64,000 nucleotides of DNA from Rhodobacteraceae bacterium UBA6213 (GCA_002421605.1 DISJ01000008.1:32506-96505); one strand, 5' to 3'. Numbered from the stretch's first letter, positions 7,029-14,979 are shown. Translations and numbers: made by a program. The notes: generated from the sequence alone by a model not told the origin.

Positions 7029-8354
7029 TTAACGCGCCAGCAACAGTTCGGCGCGCAGCCCCCCCAGCCGCGTGCTTGCGCCCAAGCGCAATTCTCCACC
7101 ATGCGCGCGCGCCACATCTGCGGCTATGGCAAGCCCAAGCCCCACACCTTGCCCGCTGTTCTGATTGCGTGCAGCGTCCAGCCGGGTGAACGGGCGCAAG
7201 GCTTCGGCGCGATCTGCCTCGGCAATGCCGGGGCCATCGTCCTCAACCACAATCGAAAGCCGGTTGGCACTGAGCCGCGCTGAAACCTCAACCCGGCGGG
7301 CGTGGCGCGCGGCGTTGCCCAAAAGGTTCTCCAGCGCCCGGCGCACCGCCTCGGGGCGAAATGTCGCTAGCCCATCACAATCGACATCGCGCAGCTCAAC
7401 CTGTTGGCCGGCGCGGCGCGCATCGGCCACCACCGCGGTCAGAAAAGCCGCTGCGTCGCAGGCAACAGGCGGGGTGTCAGCGGCATCGGCGCGCGCAAAC
7501 TCAAGGAAGGAATCAACCAGCCTGCCCATTTCGACAACGTCGCGTTCCATCGCCGCAACTTCAGGGCCCTCGGGCATCATCGACAGGCCCAGTCGCAGCC
7601 GGGTCAGCGGCGTGCGCAGATCGTGGCTTATGCCCGACAGCATCAGGGTGCGCTGCTCTATTTGCCGCTCGATGCGCGCCCGCATCGCCAGAAACGCGGC
7701 CCCCGCGGCGCGCACTTCGGTGGCGCCGCGCGGCTGATAGGGCAAGGTGCGGCCTTTGCCAAAAGCTTCTGACGCCGCCGCGAGCCGGGTGATCGGGCGC
7801 AGTTGATTGCGCAAAAACGCGTAGGCAACCAAGGTCATCAGCGCCCCGGTCGCCAGCATCAACACCAGCAACTGGTGCGGGTTGGAAACTGCCACCCGGC
7901 TGCGGCTGAACTCTAGCTGCATCGGCCCTTGCGGTGTGGAAAGCACCAGCCGCACGCCCCGCGGATCGCTCAGATCGACCAGGGTAAGCGAGGCGATCTG
8001 CTCGCGCAGCACCGTCGCCATGGCCCGGCCTGAAAGATCCCAGAACGCGCGTTTGGTGCCCGCCTCTGCCGGCACTGGAAGCGCCATCTTGAAGCCAAGC
8101 GGCGTCGCCACCGCCTGCACCTCGGCCAATGCGCCGCTCGGGTCAGTCGCAGCATCGGCCAACGCGGCCAGATAGCTGATCTCGTAGGTCATCGACATCG
8201 TCATCTGCCGCGTCGCGCCTTCGAAATGGCGTTGCAGAAACACCACCGAGACGACAAGCTGCAGCACGACCACCGGCAGGATGAGGATCATCGCTGCGCG
8301 ACCGTATAGCCCGTAGGGCAGCTTGCGCTTGAGCCATTGCGAGATTGAAACCAT
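7029..8354 (-). CDS. EnvZ-type sensor histidine kinase
   Basis: 441 residues. An N-terminal membrane span (AMILILPVVVLQLVVSVVFL), a periplasmic loop of ~120 residues and a second span (LLVLMLATGALMTLVAYAFL) are followed by HAMP (LRPITRLAAASEAFGKGR), HisKA with the phosphorylated His in SGISHDLRTPLTRLRL (near residue 241), and the HATPase boxes ENLLGNAARHA, DDGPGIAEAD and GVGLGLAIAADVARAHGG. It is a complete membrane sensor kinase of the OmpR-partner class. No response regulator lies on either side: lon is downstream and the divergent hydrolase upstream. Signal unknown. Confidence 0.92.
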   Translation of the reverse strand: MVSISQWLKRKLPYGLYGRAAMILILPVVVLQLVVSVVFLQRHFEGATRQMTMSMTYEISYLAALADAATDPSGALAEVQAVATPLGFKMALPVPAEAGTKRAFWDLSGRAMATVLREQIASLTLVDLSDPRGVRLVLSTPQGPMQLEFSRSRVAVSNPHQLLVLMLATGALMTLVAYAFLRNQLRPITRLAAASEAFGKGRTLPYQPRGATEVRAAGAAFLAMRARIERQIEQRTLMLSGISHDLRTPLTRLRLGLSMMPEGPEVAAMERDVVEMGRLVDSFLEFARADAADTPPVACDAAAFLTAVVADARRAGQQVELRDVDCDGLATFRPEAVRRALENLLGNAARHARRVEVSARLSANRLSIVVEDDGPGIAEADRAEALRPFTRLDAARNQNSGQGVGLGLAIAADVARAHGGELRLGASTRLGGLRAELLLAR

Positions 8355-8396
8355 GCCCGCAACCTAATCGGTGCGCCCGCCCGAGGAAAGTACAAG

Positions 8397-9296
8397 ATGC
8401 AAGCACCCGCCCCACCATCCGCACTTAGTCGCCCCGCCGAAGGGCTGCGCTGCCTGCTCGCACCGAACCCCTCGCCGATGACGCAAATGGGCACCAACAC
8501 ATGGATTTTGGGCGAAGGCGACGTTGCGCTCATCGACCCCGGCCCCGCCCTGCCCGCGCATCTGGCGGCGATCCTCGCCGCACTCGCACCCGGCGAGCGC
8601 GTCAGCCGCATATTCGTCAGCCATGCGCATCTTGACCACTCTGGCCTTGCGCGCCCCTTGGCCGAGGCAACCGGCGCCCCAGTGCTGGCCTTTGGTGACG
8701 CATTGGCAGGGCGATCTGCGCGCATGCAGGCGCTAAGTGCCGCGGGCCTAGTGCCCGGTGGTGAGGGGGTAGATGCGGATTTCGTCCCCGACATCGCACT
8801 GGCCGATGGCGAGCGTGTGACCGGCGCAAGTTGGGCGGTTGAGGCGCTGCACACGCCCGGGCATTTTGGCAATCACCTCAGCTTTCTGTGGCAGGGCTGC
8901 GCCTTTAGTGGCGATCATGTGATGGGCTGGGCCTCGACGCTGATCTCGCCCCCCGATGGCGACCTTGCCGAATACCTCGCCTCCCTTGACCGGCTTGCCG
9001 CCGCCGCGCCAGCTCGGCTGTTTTGCGGCCACGGTGCGCCGGTTGAAGACCCCGCAGCGCGGATCGGCGAGCTTGCCCACCACCGCAACGCACGTAGCGC
9101 ACAGATATTGGCGGCACTCGCTACAACGCCGTGCGACATTGCAACCCTCGTAGCGCACCTCTATTCCGACACCCCCGCCGCCCTACATCCCGCCGCCGCT
9201 CGCAACGTATTGGCCCATCTTATTGATCTTGAAGAAAATAATCTGGTATCGGTGTTTCATGCCAACGGCGCGCCACCCCGCTACACCACACGCTGA
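8397..9296 (+). CDS. Metallo-beta-lactamase-fold hydrolase (LACTB2-like)
   Basis: 299 residues. The zinc motif SHAHLDHSGLAR (HxHxDH, near residue 76) is preceded by TNTWILGEGDVALIDPGP and followed by LHTPGHFGNHLSF, FSGDHVMGW and LFCGHGAPVEDP, the remaining metal-binding motifs. A helical C-terminal winged region (ATLVAHLYSDTP...HLIDLEENN) is typical of the LACTB2/glyoxalase-II-like group. Likely a cytosolic thioester, lactone or RNA hydrolase; the substrate cannot be told. It starts 42 bp from the divergent kinase gene, so the two share a promoter region. Confidence 0.88.
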   Translation: MQAPAPPSALSRPAEGLRCLLAPNPSPMTQMGTNTWILGEGDVALIDPGPALPAHLAAILAALAPGERVSRIFVSHAHLDHSGLARPLAEATGAPVLAFGDALAGRSARMQALSAAGLVPGGEGVDADFVPDIALADGERVTGASWAVEALHTPGHFGNHLSFLWQGCAFSGDHVMGWASTLISPPDGDLAEYLASLDRLAAAAPARLFCGHGAPVEDPAARIGELAHHRNARSAQILAALATTPCDIATLVAHLYSDTPAALHPAAARNVLAHLIDLEENNLVSVFHANGAPPRYTTR

Positions 9297-9365
9297 CAAG
9301 CCCGCATTTTCCCTACAAAACCCTCTGGACGCCCCCTGAACCTGCCGCTATACACCCCCTCGTGT

Positions 9366-9440
9366 TCCGGCGTAGCTCAGCGGTAGAGCAGTTGACTGTT
9401 AATCAATTGGTCGTAGGTTCGATCCCTACCGCCGGAGCCA
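9366..9440 (+). tRNA. tRNA-Asn (GTT), integration target
   Basis: TCCGGCG acceptor, TAGCTCAGCGGTAGAGC D-arm, anticodon loop CTGTTAA giving GTT (Asn), T-arm GTAGGTTCGATCCCTAC and an encoded CCA at 9438-9440. Its last 45 bases recur exactly at 22000-22044, marking the tRNA as the attachment site of the adjoining element. The gene is intact at the left boundary. Confidence 0.97.
9396..9440 (+). repeat. attL: 45-bp tRNA-Asn 3' end
   Basis: Identical over 45 bases to 22000-22044, starting CTGTTAATCAATTGG and ending CCGGAGCCA. The flanking bases differ on both sides (A9395/C21999 and T9441/A22045), which fixes the repeat length. Confidence 0.93.
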
Positions 9441-9443
9441 TAT

Positions 9444-9477
9444 ATCTTGCCCCCATTGCTACCGCCTCGGGCAAGAT
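9444..9477. repeat. 9-bp inverted repeat just inside attL
   Basis: ATCTTGCCC (9444-9452) and GGGCAAGAT (9469-9477) form a perfect 9-bp inverted repeat around a 16-nt loop immediately after the tRNA. It could act as a terminator-like hairpin for the tRNA or as a recombination-protein site. Confidence 0.5.
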
Positions 9478-9563
9478 GATGATTTTCTCCCAATAAAATC
9501 AAGGTGCTACCTCAAGCTCCTGGTTGCGCCATACACCGACAAGGCCCGACAACATTGCTGACC

Positions 9564-9585
9564 ATACGGTCAAAATACGGTCAAA
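9564..9585 (+). repeat. Tandem 11-bp repeats before the integrase
   Basis: ATACGGTCAAA occurs twice in direct contact (9564-9574, 9575-9585), ending 15 bp before the favoured integrase start. Position and form suit arm-type integrase binding sites or an autoregulatory operator. Confidence 0.55.
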
Positions 9586-9600
9586 GCGATGGAGTCGGCC

Positions 9601-10950
9601 ATGCACCAAAAGATCACACAGGCGCTCGTGGACAGCCTGCCCTTTCACGATACAACGGTCTGGTACCACGACACGGACCTGCCAGGGTTCAACCTTGCGG
9701 TCGGCAAAACGGCTAAAACCTTTTACGCGACGGGCGAGCACAAGAAGCGCTTCATTCGCGTTAAGATCGGGCGGGCTGACATAACGCAGGTGAACAAGGC
9801 GCGGGCTGTCGCGCAGAATTATCTGCTGCCCGAACTTCGTCGCGGCGTCGATCCTCGGGCCAAGACGATGACCGACGACGAACGCGCGTCCGATCATGCG
9901 AGCATCCTTGCGGGCATTCGCGAGGCACGTCCCGAGGACCTGACGGATCAGATGGCGAATCGTATCCTGCGCGGCAAGGTCACGTCGCGCGCGAACGAAT
10001 TGACGGTTGGGCAGGTTTGGGAGAAATACGAGGCGTTCCACCGCGCCTCGATCCTTGAGGAGCACGGGCCCGAAAAGGCACGGCGCGCGGAGACGCATAT
10101 CATGCAGCAGCGGCAATACCTCGGCGGGGGCAGGAAATACGGCAACGATGGGCCGTGCGCATCAACGCTCGAGTGGCCGCAAGGCTGGTGGAATCGCCCG
10201 ATCACGACAATCACCCCCGAACTGTGCTCAAGGACGTGGCGCAGCCTGACGCGAACGCGCGGGCGTCGCTCAGCTCAGATGTTCTTCCTGTCTGTTCATA
10301 ACCTTTTCACCTACGCGGTCGCGAAAAAGGAGGTGCCGATCAAAGCCAGCCCGCTTATGATCGACGTCGCGGGCGATGGCGTCGGGTTGCCCAAGGGTTG
10401 GCAAACGCTGAAGGCTCAAAACGGGGTTGAACGCATCGCGGACCTTCGTGCTTGGTGGCGCAAGGTCGATCATCTTTCGCTGATCCCGAAGTCGGCGTTG
10501 AAGGTCGCGTTGCTCACCGGGATGCGCCCGTCTGAGGTGCTGTCGATGCGGTGGGATTGTGTTGACCTCGAGGCGGGCAAGGCCTGGTTCGGCCTGACAA
10601 AGACCACCGACTACCGCGAGGTTGCGCTGTCGTCGTGGACCGTTGCGCAGTTGACGCGCCTCGCGTCGATACAGGGCGAGAAGGAATGGGTGTTCTGCGG
10701 CCCAACGGGCGGGAGGCTGCAATCGTTGCCAGGGCTCACGTGCGGCAAGTATCGTTGGACGCCAAAGCAGCCTCGCAAGGAGTGGAAAACCGTGTCGGCT
10801 GAAATCAACGTGAACGAAAGCCTTGCCGAGATGCAGCTGGGTCATGCGCTGTCAGGCGTGAAAGGCCGCTACCTTGTCACGCCCGACCTGCGCGCGACCG
10901 TGCAGGCTGTCGCGGACGCCATCATGGAACAGGTCAAGGGGGCAGTCTGA
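9601..10950 (+). CDS. Tyrosine recombinase (site-specific integrase)
   Basis: About 449 residues from the ATG at 9601, which has GGAG 6 nt upstream; an in-frame ATG at 9589 is the alternative. The N-terminal half has the DUF4102-like/P4-type start LPGFNLAVGKTAKTFYATG. The catalytic half shows box I LLTGMRPSEVLSMRW (Arg near 308), a beta-hairpin Lys in TKTTDYREVAL, the LGH motif in MQLGHALSG and the nucleophile Tyr in KGRYLVT (near 422). The usual HxxR of box II reads KQPR (TPKQPRKEW). It catalyses insertion and excision at tRNA-Asn. Its 3' end overlaps the convergent next gene by 17 bp. Confidence 0.92.
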   Translation: MHQKITQALVDSLPFHDTTVWYHDTDLPGFNLAVGKTAKTFYATGEHKKRFIRVKIGRADITQVNKARAVAQNYLLPELRRGVDPRAKTMTDDERASDHASILAGIREARPEDLTDQMANRILRGKVTSRANELTVGQVWEKYEAFHRASILEEHGPEKARRAETHIMQQRQYLGGGRKYGNDGPCASTLEWPQGWWNRPITTITPELCSRTWRSLTRTRGRRSAQMFFLSVHNLFTYAVAKKEVPIKASPLMIDVAGDGVGLPKGWQTLKAQNGVERIADLRAWWRKVDHLSLIPKSALKVALLTGMRPSEVLSMRWDCVDLEAGKAWFGLTKTTDYREVALSSWTVAQLTRLASIQGEKEWVFCGPTGGRLQSLPGLTCGKYRWTPKQPRKEWKTVSAEINVNESLAEMQLGHALSGVKGRYLVTPDLRATVQAVADAIMEQVKGAV

Positions 10951-11641
10951 GGAATACCTTGTCCCAGTGGCCCTTCGCGCCGACGTCAAAACCGTCACGT
11001 GACAAATAGATAGCCTCGACACCAAAGCGCTCGCAGATGTGCCCGATCATTTCGTCCCAGTGCGTGCTGGTGGCAAGGACCAGCCCACGCGGGTTGCCCC
11101 CGCCCTTGCGCGTCAAAACGCGCATGACCTTGTAGGCGCACGATCCAGGACGTGGCAGGGTCATTTCGCCAAAGTCGCCCTTTGTTTCGCTGTTGATCGG
11201 CCAGTATAGGAAGCGCGTGTCGTCGTCGATCAAGACGGGCTGGCTGCGCCCACGCACCGGGCTGCGCCCACGCACCGGGCTGCGCGATGCCTTAAGCTTG
11301 GGCTGCTCCTTTTTTCCAAGCAGCCGCCGGTAGTGCTTGCGTTGCGTGTCGATGCTCCCACGCCCATTCGTGCTGACGTGAAGGCGCGGTGGGTCTGCGC
11401 CTTCGAATACGGCCTTGCACATCGCAACGAGAGACGGCTCGTCGATCCCAAGCACGGCGCAGACGTTGCGACGTGACACGGCCCAATCGCCCGTATCAGC
11501 AACCAGGAACGCGACCGACGTTTGGTTCTCGTAGGCACCCGAGCCTATAGAGCACCCGTAAAAGCCGTCCGCGATTGCATTGAGAAGGACCGCGGCCCAC
11601 AAGTTGGCCGCGGGCGATTCCATCGTGCGGGCGTCGAACAT
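10934..11641 (-). CDS. Hypothetical element protein
   Basis: 235 residues from the ATG at 11641, one base after the stop of the upstream gene (TGACATG), so the two are probably translationally coupled. No domain is recognised. The first half (NLWAAVLLNAIADGFYGCSIGSG...CAVLGIDEP) is folded-looking; a basic linker holds an in-frame duplicated RSPVRG, caused by an 18-bp tandem repeat at 11243-11278; the C-terminal part reads GDFGEMTLPRPGSCAYKVMRVL. It overlaps the integrase gene end by 17 bp on the other strand. Confidence 0.65.
   Translation of the reverse strand: MFDARTMESPAANLWAAVLLNAIADGFYGCSIGSGAYENQTSVAFLVADTGDWAVSRRNVCAVLGIDEPSLVAMCKAVFEGADPPRLHVSTNGRGSIDTQRKHYRRLLGKKEQPKLKASRSPVRGRSPVRGRSQPVLIDDDTRFLYWPINSETKGDFGEMTLPRPGSCAYKVMRVLTRKGGGNPRGLVLATSTHWDEMIGHICERFGVEAIYLSRDGFDVGAKGHWDKVFLRLPP
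11243..11285. repeat. 18-bp tandem duplication inside the 10934-11641 gene
   Basis: The unit GCTGCGCCCACGCACCGG is present twice in direct contact plus 7 bases of a third copy. It adds six residues (RSPVRG) without shifting the frame. Confidence 0.85.
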
Positions 11642-11642
11642 G

Positions 11643-12089
11643 TCACGCGTCCTTGAGGCTGGCCTCGAGCGCGTCACGTTCGGCCTCGGGCAGATCGCCC
11701 CAGGAGCGGATGGGTTTCAGGGTTTTGAAATCGCGCGCGGCCTCAGCTTGCAGGCGCAGATATGTCTTGCGATCCAGGGTTGCCTCGCGCGTCATGTAAA
11801 TGGTGCTAGCCGTGACGACGTGGTTGCGTTCGCCAAGGCCCGTTGCGACCTGCGCCGGTGCGCCGTCGCTGGTGATCTTCACCTGCATACCGAGACCGCG
11901 CGCAGCCTCGCGGGCTGCTTCGTACTTGACGCGTGATCGGGCGTCGGCCCGCGTCAACGTGAGGTCGGCCTCGGTGACGTGGATCAGGGGCGCGTTCGCC
12001 GCGTCAGCCATTGCTTTCTTGCGTTTGAACTCGGCGTTGCTCGCGTCGGCATCCGATTTGAGGACGTAGAATTTAAGTTGTTCGACCAT
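11643..12089 (-). CDS. Hypothetical element protein, helical
   Basis: 148 residues from the ATG at 12089 (CAGGAG 11 nt upstream on the minus strand); the frame stays open to 12158 but the extension looks non-coding. Sequence starts MVEQLKFYVLKSD and is rich in Ala, Lys and Arg helices (AEFKRKKAMADAA, DARSRVKYEAAREAARGLG), with TYLRLQAEAARDFKTLKPI near the end. It precedes and nearly abuts the 10934-11641 gene. No family recognised. Confidence 0.65.
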   Translation of the reverse strand: MVEQLKFYVLKSDADASNAEFKRKKAMADAANAPLIHVTEADLTLTRADARSRVKYEAAREAARGLGMQVKITSDGAPAQVATGLGERNHVVTASTIYMTREATLDRKTYLRLQAEAARDFKTLKPIRSWGDLPEAERDALEASLKDA

Positions 12090-12202
12090 TGAGGTTGTCT
12101 CCTGTGTTTGTGCCGTATTGCGAACGTATCGAGAACACGGGCAAAGGTGATCCCACAATTTGAGGTCCAGCGGGCAGAAAACGAGGTGCGACAGTCAAAT
12201 TT

Positions 12203-12285
12203 CGATCAAACCAGGCGCAGCCCGATCACTAACCGCGCGTCGATGCAGGGGCTTTGCGGTGATTGATCATCAATTGGTTTGATCG
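12203..12285. promoter_or_regulatory. Distant 11-bp inverted repeat upstream of the 11643-12089 gene
   Basis: CGATCAAACCA (12203-12213) and TGGTTTGATCG (12275-12285) are perfect inverse copies 61 bp apart in an otherwise gene-free 347-bp stretch (12090-12436). Just beyond are two GCGCACAGC direct repeats. The layout suits a looping repressor, but this is inference from symmetry alone. Confidence 0.35.
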
Positions 12286-12436
12286 ACGCGCGCACAGCGC
12301 GCACAGCGCGGGCGGATCGACGTTCGGGGGCATATGGTTAGGGGGCTATGCGGGGATACCGGTTCGCTGACGAGCTGTGACGAGCTGCGCATGGTATCGA
12401 CGTCGTGGCGCAGCCTAGCCACGAGCGGTGCGCAGC

Positions 12437-12856
12437 TTATTTGACGCGGGTGGCCTCAATCAGGTCGCTGCCGAGGACCTCGGCTTCCTCGACTTCAGGA
12501 TCGAAGGGGGCTTTGATTGCGGCGACGAGGGCCGGGTTGCGTCGTGCCATCGCAATGAAACGATCTCGCGCGCCGAAGGCGTCGGAATCGACGTGGACAT
12601 CCGCGGTGAGCTGCACCGATTGCAGCTTGGGCCGGACGTATTGCGCAACCTCGCGGGCTGCGGCGAGCGCCAGGGTGAGGTCGCCTGCGTCATACGATTC
12701 CGCCGCGATGATCGCGCACAGCACCACAGGATCGAATTCTTCGGGGCCAGCGTGCAGCCGCATCTCCCGCAGTTTCGCGTCGATGCGGGCTGCAAGCTCG
12801 TCCTTGGATTTGACGGGTTTGCCCGTGCGGGTTGAGATGTTCTTATACGTGGCCAT
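12437..12856 (-). CDS. Phage-type hypothetical protein, possibly terminase-small-subunit-like
   Basis: 139 residues. The N-terminus is basic (MATYKNISTRTGKPVKSKDELAARIDAKL). The middle holds LALAAAREVAQYVRPKLQSVQLTADVHVD, which recalls the AAPYVHPKLAAVE-type motif often seen in small terminase or terminase-adjacent proteins of alphaproteobacterial phages. The C-terminus is acidic. No large terminase is found in the element, so packaging would rely on a helper phage if the call is right. The similarity is from memory and weak. Confidence 0.55.
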   Translation of the reverse strand: MATYKNISTRTGKPVKSKDELAARIDAKLREMRLHAGPEEFDPVVLCAIIAAESYDAGDLTLALAAAREVAQYVRPKLQSVQLTADVHVDSDAFGARDRFIAMARRNPALVAAIKAPFDPEVEEAEVLGSDLIEATRVK

Positions 12857-13026
12857 AAGGTCTTTCTGCTTTCAAATGGTTGCGGGCCAACCCGAAGGCC
12901 AGCCCGCTACCGGCTTGCACAGGACATGGAAGGTGAGGAGCCTTCGTGTCGATCATGTCACGCACCGGCGTTGCAATCGACCGAAAGTGCAGGTGGCGCG
13001 TGACGTCATGTGTGCATATCACTCAG

Positions 13027-13260
13027 TTATGCCTCGGGCGGTGGGCAGGATTTGATTGCCTCCAGGAGCCGCGTTAGGCCCTCGATATGCGCATCCCGCG
13101 ACAACGTGCGGACGTAGCCGTCAAGCTTCACTGTGACGAGGTTGGGGTCGCGTTCACCGAAGACCGTGAAGGACATAGTGCGGTTGTCATAATCGACCGT
13201 CTCGCTTTCGATTATGTGTTGCACCGGCGAGTATTGGAACGTCGTCACTGATCGCGTCAT
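13027..13260 (-). CDS. Small hypothetical element protein
   Basis: 77 residues from the ATG at 13260 (SVTTFQYSPVQHIIES...), ending EAIKSCPPPEA. The central YDNRTMSFTVFGERDPNLVTVKLDGYVRTL looks like a small beta-sheet fold. It overlaps the upstream 13187-13390 gene by 74 bp from this start; GTG 13224 or ATG 13176 (MSFTVFG) are shorter alternatives, the last avoiding the overlap. No Shine-Dalgarno decides. Last gene of a five-gene minus-strand cassette. Confidence 0.5.
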   Translation of the reverse strand: MTRSVTTFQYSPVQHIIESETVDYDNRTMSFTVFGERDPNLVTVKLDGYVRTLSRDAHIEGLTRLLEAIKSCPPPEA

Positions 13261-13390
13261 GAGGTATGCCTAACAGGCCAAAGACGAGCGACAAGACGGA
13301 CACGCCGTCGTCCTCGTCGGGTTCGGTTGCGACGTCATGCGCGTCAAACAGTGCCAAGGCGCGCGCGATTGCGGGGTCGGTCAACGCCAC
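13187..13390 (-). CDS. Small hypothetical element protein, GTG start coupled to the upstream stop
   Basis: 67 residues: (V/M)ALTDPAIARALALFDAHD, an acidic patch EPDEDDGVS, then VLSLVFGLLGIPHDAISDD. The GTG at 13390 lies inside the last codons of the upstream gene (AAG TGG CGT TGA against GTG GCG TTG A), the usual arrangement for coupled small phage genes. The frame is open to 13561, but the extra part is Arg/Pro-rich shadow of the neighbouring gene. Function unknown. Confidence 0.55.
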   Translation of the reverse strand: MALTDPAIARALALFDAHDVATEPDEDDGVSVLSLVFGLLGIPHDAISDDVPILAGATHNRKRDGRL

Positions 13391-13572
13391 TTCATGGACT
13401 TCGCGTTGTGGTCGCTGGGGCCGGGCCAGGAATGCCCAACGCAGCCTCGTAGGCCGGTGGCAACGCGTTCCATCTCGACGAAGGAGGGCGGGCGGGACCA
13501 GAGGAAAGTCTTGGTCGCGCCGCTGATGCGCACTTCGATCAGGTGCGGGAGGTCGGGCCACTCAAGTTGCAT
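13381..13572 (-). CDS. Small hypothetical element protein
   Basis: 63 residues from the ATG at 13572 (MQLEWPDLPHLIEVRI), or 66 from 13581. Contains SGATKTFLWSRPPSFVEMERV and ends DHNAKSMKWR. It overlaps the upstream gene's stop and the downstream gene's GTG, consistent with a compact phage cassette. No family recognised. Confidence 0.5.
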   Translation of the reverse strand: MQLEWPDLPHLIEVRISGATKTFLWSRPPSFVEMERVATGLRGCVGHSWPGPSDHNAKSMKWR

Positions 13573-13792
13573 GGCCGACACGCTCGCCCAGGAGCTCCTG
13601 CGCGAACGCCTGTTCGGCCTCCGTCGGGTGCGAACGCCACACGACGGTCAAGGACCCGCCTTCAGCCCGCAACACACCGCGCACGTTCAGGCCATGCGCG
13701 ACGACCTTCGCGAGAAGGTCGTCGTCGGTCACGGTGACGCGGTGCGCGTCCTGCATGTCGGCAGTGTTTGCCCTCATGCGGCGGGGCTTCAT
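13562..13792 (-). CDS. Small hypothetical element protein
   Basis: 76 residues: basic start MKPRRMRANTADMQDAHRV, then TVTDDDLLAKVVAHGLNVRGVLRAEGGSLTVVWR and a helical end TEAEQAFAQELLGERVG. It overlaps the upstream gene's stop by 4 bp (13789-13792) and the next start by 11 bp, which supports translation as a chain. Function unknown. Confidence 0.5.
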   Translation of the reverse strand: MKPRRMRANTADMQDAHRVTVTDDDLLAKVVAHGLNVRGVLRAEGGSLTVVWRSHPTEAEQAFAQELLGERVGHAT

Positions 13793-14055
13793 GCGCAGAC
13801 GCCCGAGACGGTCACGAGCACGCCCCAGTGAATGTCAAACACGCCGTCAGCAGTTTTGATGGTGATGCCTGTATTGGTGCGCGCGACAACGACGCCCGTG
13901 CCTTCGACGAAGGTCAGGTCGGGGTCTTCGAGCAGGCTGGCGATCAGGACCTTAAGGTTGGCTGTGGACAAGGGCACGGCTTGCGCCCAGGTCGAGTTCA
14001 ATGCGGTGCCGGTGAGCTTGCAGCCCGTGGGCGTGTCAGCGAAAGTCAATTGCAT
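13789..14055 (-). CDS. Small hypothetical element protein, first of a five-gene cassette
   Basis: 88 residues: MQLTFADTPTGCKLTGTALNSTWAQAVPLST, then LKVLIASLLEDPDLTFVEGTGVVVARTNTGITIKTADGVFDIHWG. The alternating pattern suggests a beta-rich fold. AAAAAGGAGACC ends 7 nt before the ATG on the minus strand, a good Shine-Dalgarno, so this is the leading gene of the 13027-14055 cassette. Function unknown. Confidence 0.6.
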   Translation of the reverse strand: MQLTFADTPTGCKLTGTALNSTWAQAVPLSTANLKVLIASLLEDPDLTFVEGTGVVVARTNTGITIKTADGVFDIHWGVLVTVSGVCA

Positions 14056-14979
14056 GGTGAGGGTCTCCTTTTTCCTATGCAGTTCGATGATACGACGCAG
14101 CCTTGCGATGCTCGACCAAAGACAAAGGTCTCAATGGGCAAATTGATTATGCGTCACCGCAACACGCGCCTGGTGCCAAGTGGTTAAAGCATCAGCGGAT
14201 TGCGAATGATCGAGTTTTGACCGCAACACGACGTCGAGCACGCATAGGCTGCGGCGCGCTGTCGGGCGCAATATGGGCAGAGCCGCGATCTGCTGCGATT
14301 CTAGGCGGGGTCACGAGCTTTTCCCCGCGACGATGGGGGAGCGGCGACTACCGCCTTCGCTGCGCGTTTTTCGCGGGGGTTGCCGTGGAATGTTATATTA
14401 TCACATTCCAAATCGGGAATCCTCTGACTGAGCAGCGCGTGTAGGCAGGCTGCATCGCGGTTTGACCAGGAGCAGTACCGGGGTCAGTTAGCGCGCACGT
14501 GCGAAGGCCCATGCAACAACAAAATAATAATCACGGATAGGGGCGATACCGCAGGCGGTGATAGTCACGCATGTCATGCGCAGTGCAACAACAAAATAAT
14601 AATCACGGACGGGGCGCCACAGGAGCAGCGATAGTCATGCGCGTCACATGTGATGCAACAAAAAAATAATAATCACGGACGGGTGATTATTATTTTGTTG
14701 CATAGCGTGCAGGCGCAGACACCATGCGGTATGCGCGGTATATGCGGTAGCCCAGTAATAACGCGTTGATGCGCAGCATTCTTTCGACGTTAGCAGTACC
14801 GCATGAACGGCAGGAAATTACCGCAAATACCGCATCCACGTAGATCATGGTTTGCCTTTTTCCATCTGTTCATACGTGCGCTCGCTAATTTCTGCGAGGT
14901 TTCACCTCAATGCGTGGTCGAGCCCCGCCTACCACTGGCTTATACATGAGCTCTAGCCACCAACGGATGGACACCCGAC
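14056..14979. other. Gene-free 0.9-kb stretch with a repeat array
   Basis: No plausible gene on either strand. It lies between divergent cassettes (minus-strand genes ending upstream, plus-strand genes starting at 14980) and holds the AT-rich direct repeats at 14512-14702 and several TACCGCA/ATGCGGTA words at 14540-14840. It is the best candidate for the element's replication origin or control region. Confidence 0.6.
14512..14702. repeat. Iteron-like AT-rich repeat array with a terminal hairpin
   Basis: Three direct copies of TGCAACAACAAAATAATAA followed by TCACGGA start at 14512, 14584 and 14654 (the third with AAA for CAA), spaced 72 and 70 bp. A fourth copy runs in reverse at 14684-14702 (TGATTATTATTTTGTTGCA), forming a long hairpin with copy 3 over a CGGACGGG loop. 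The DNA between copies is partly repeated too (GATAGTCA...TCATGCG). AT-rich boxes in GC-rich DNA at regular spacing are typical of replication iterons or a multi-site operator. Confidence 0.8.

Noticed and set aside
14512..14702. CRISPR array
   Set aside because: Only three direct copies; spacers of ~45 bp are themselves related and a fourth copy is inverted; no cas gene.
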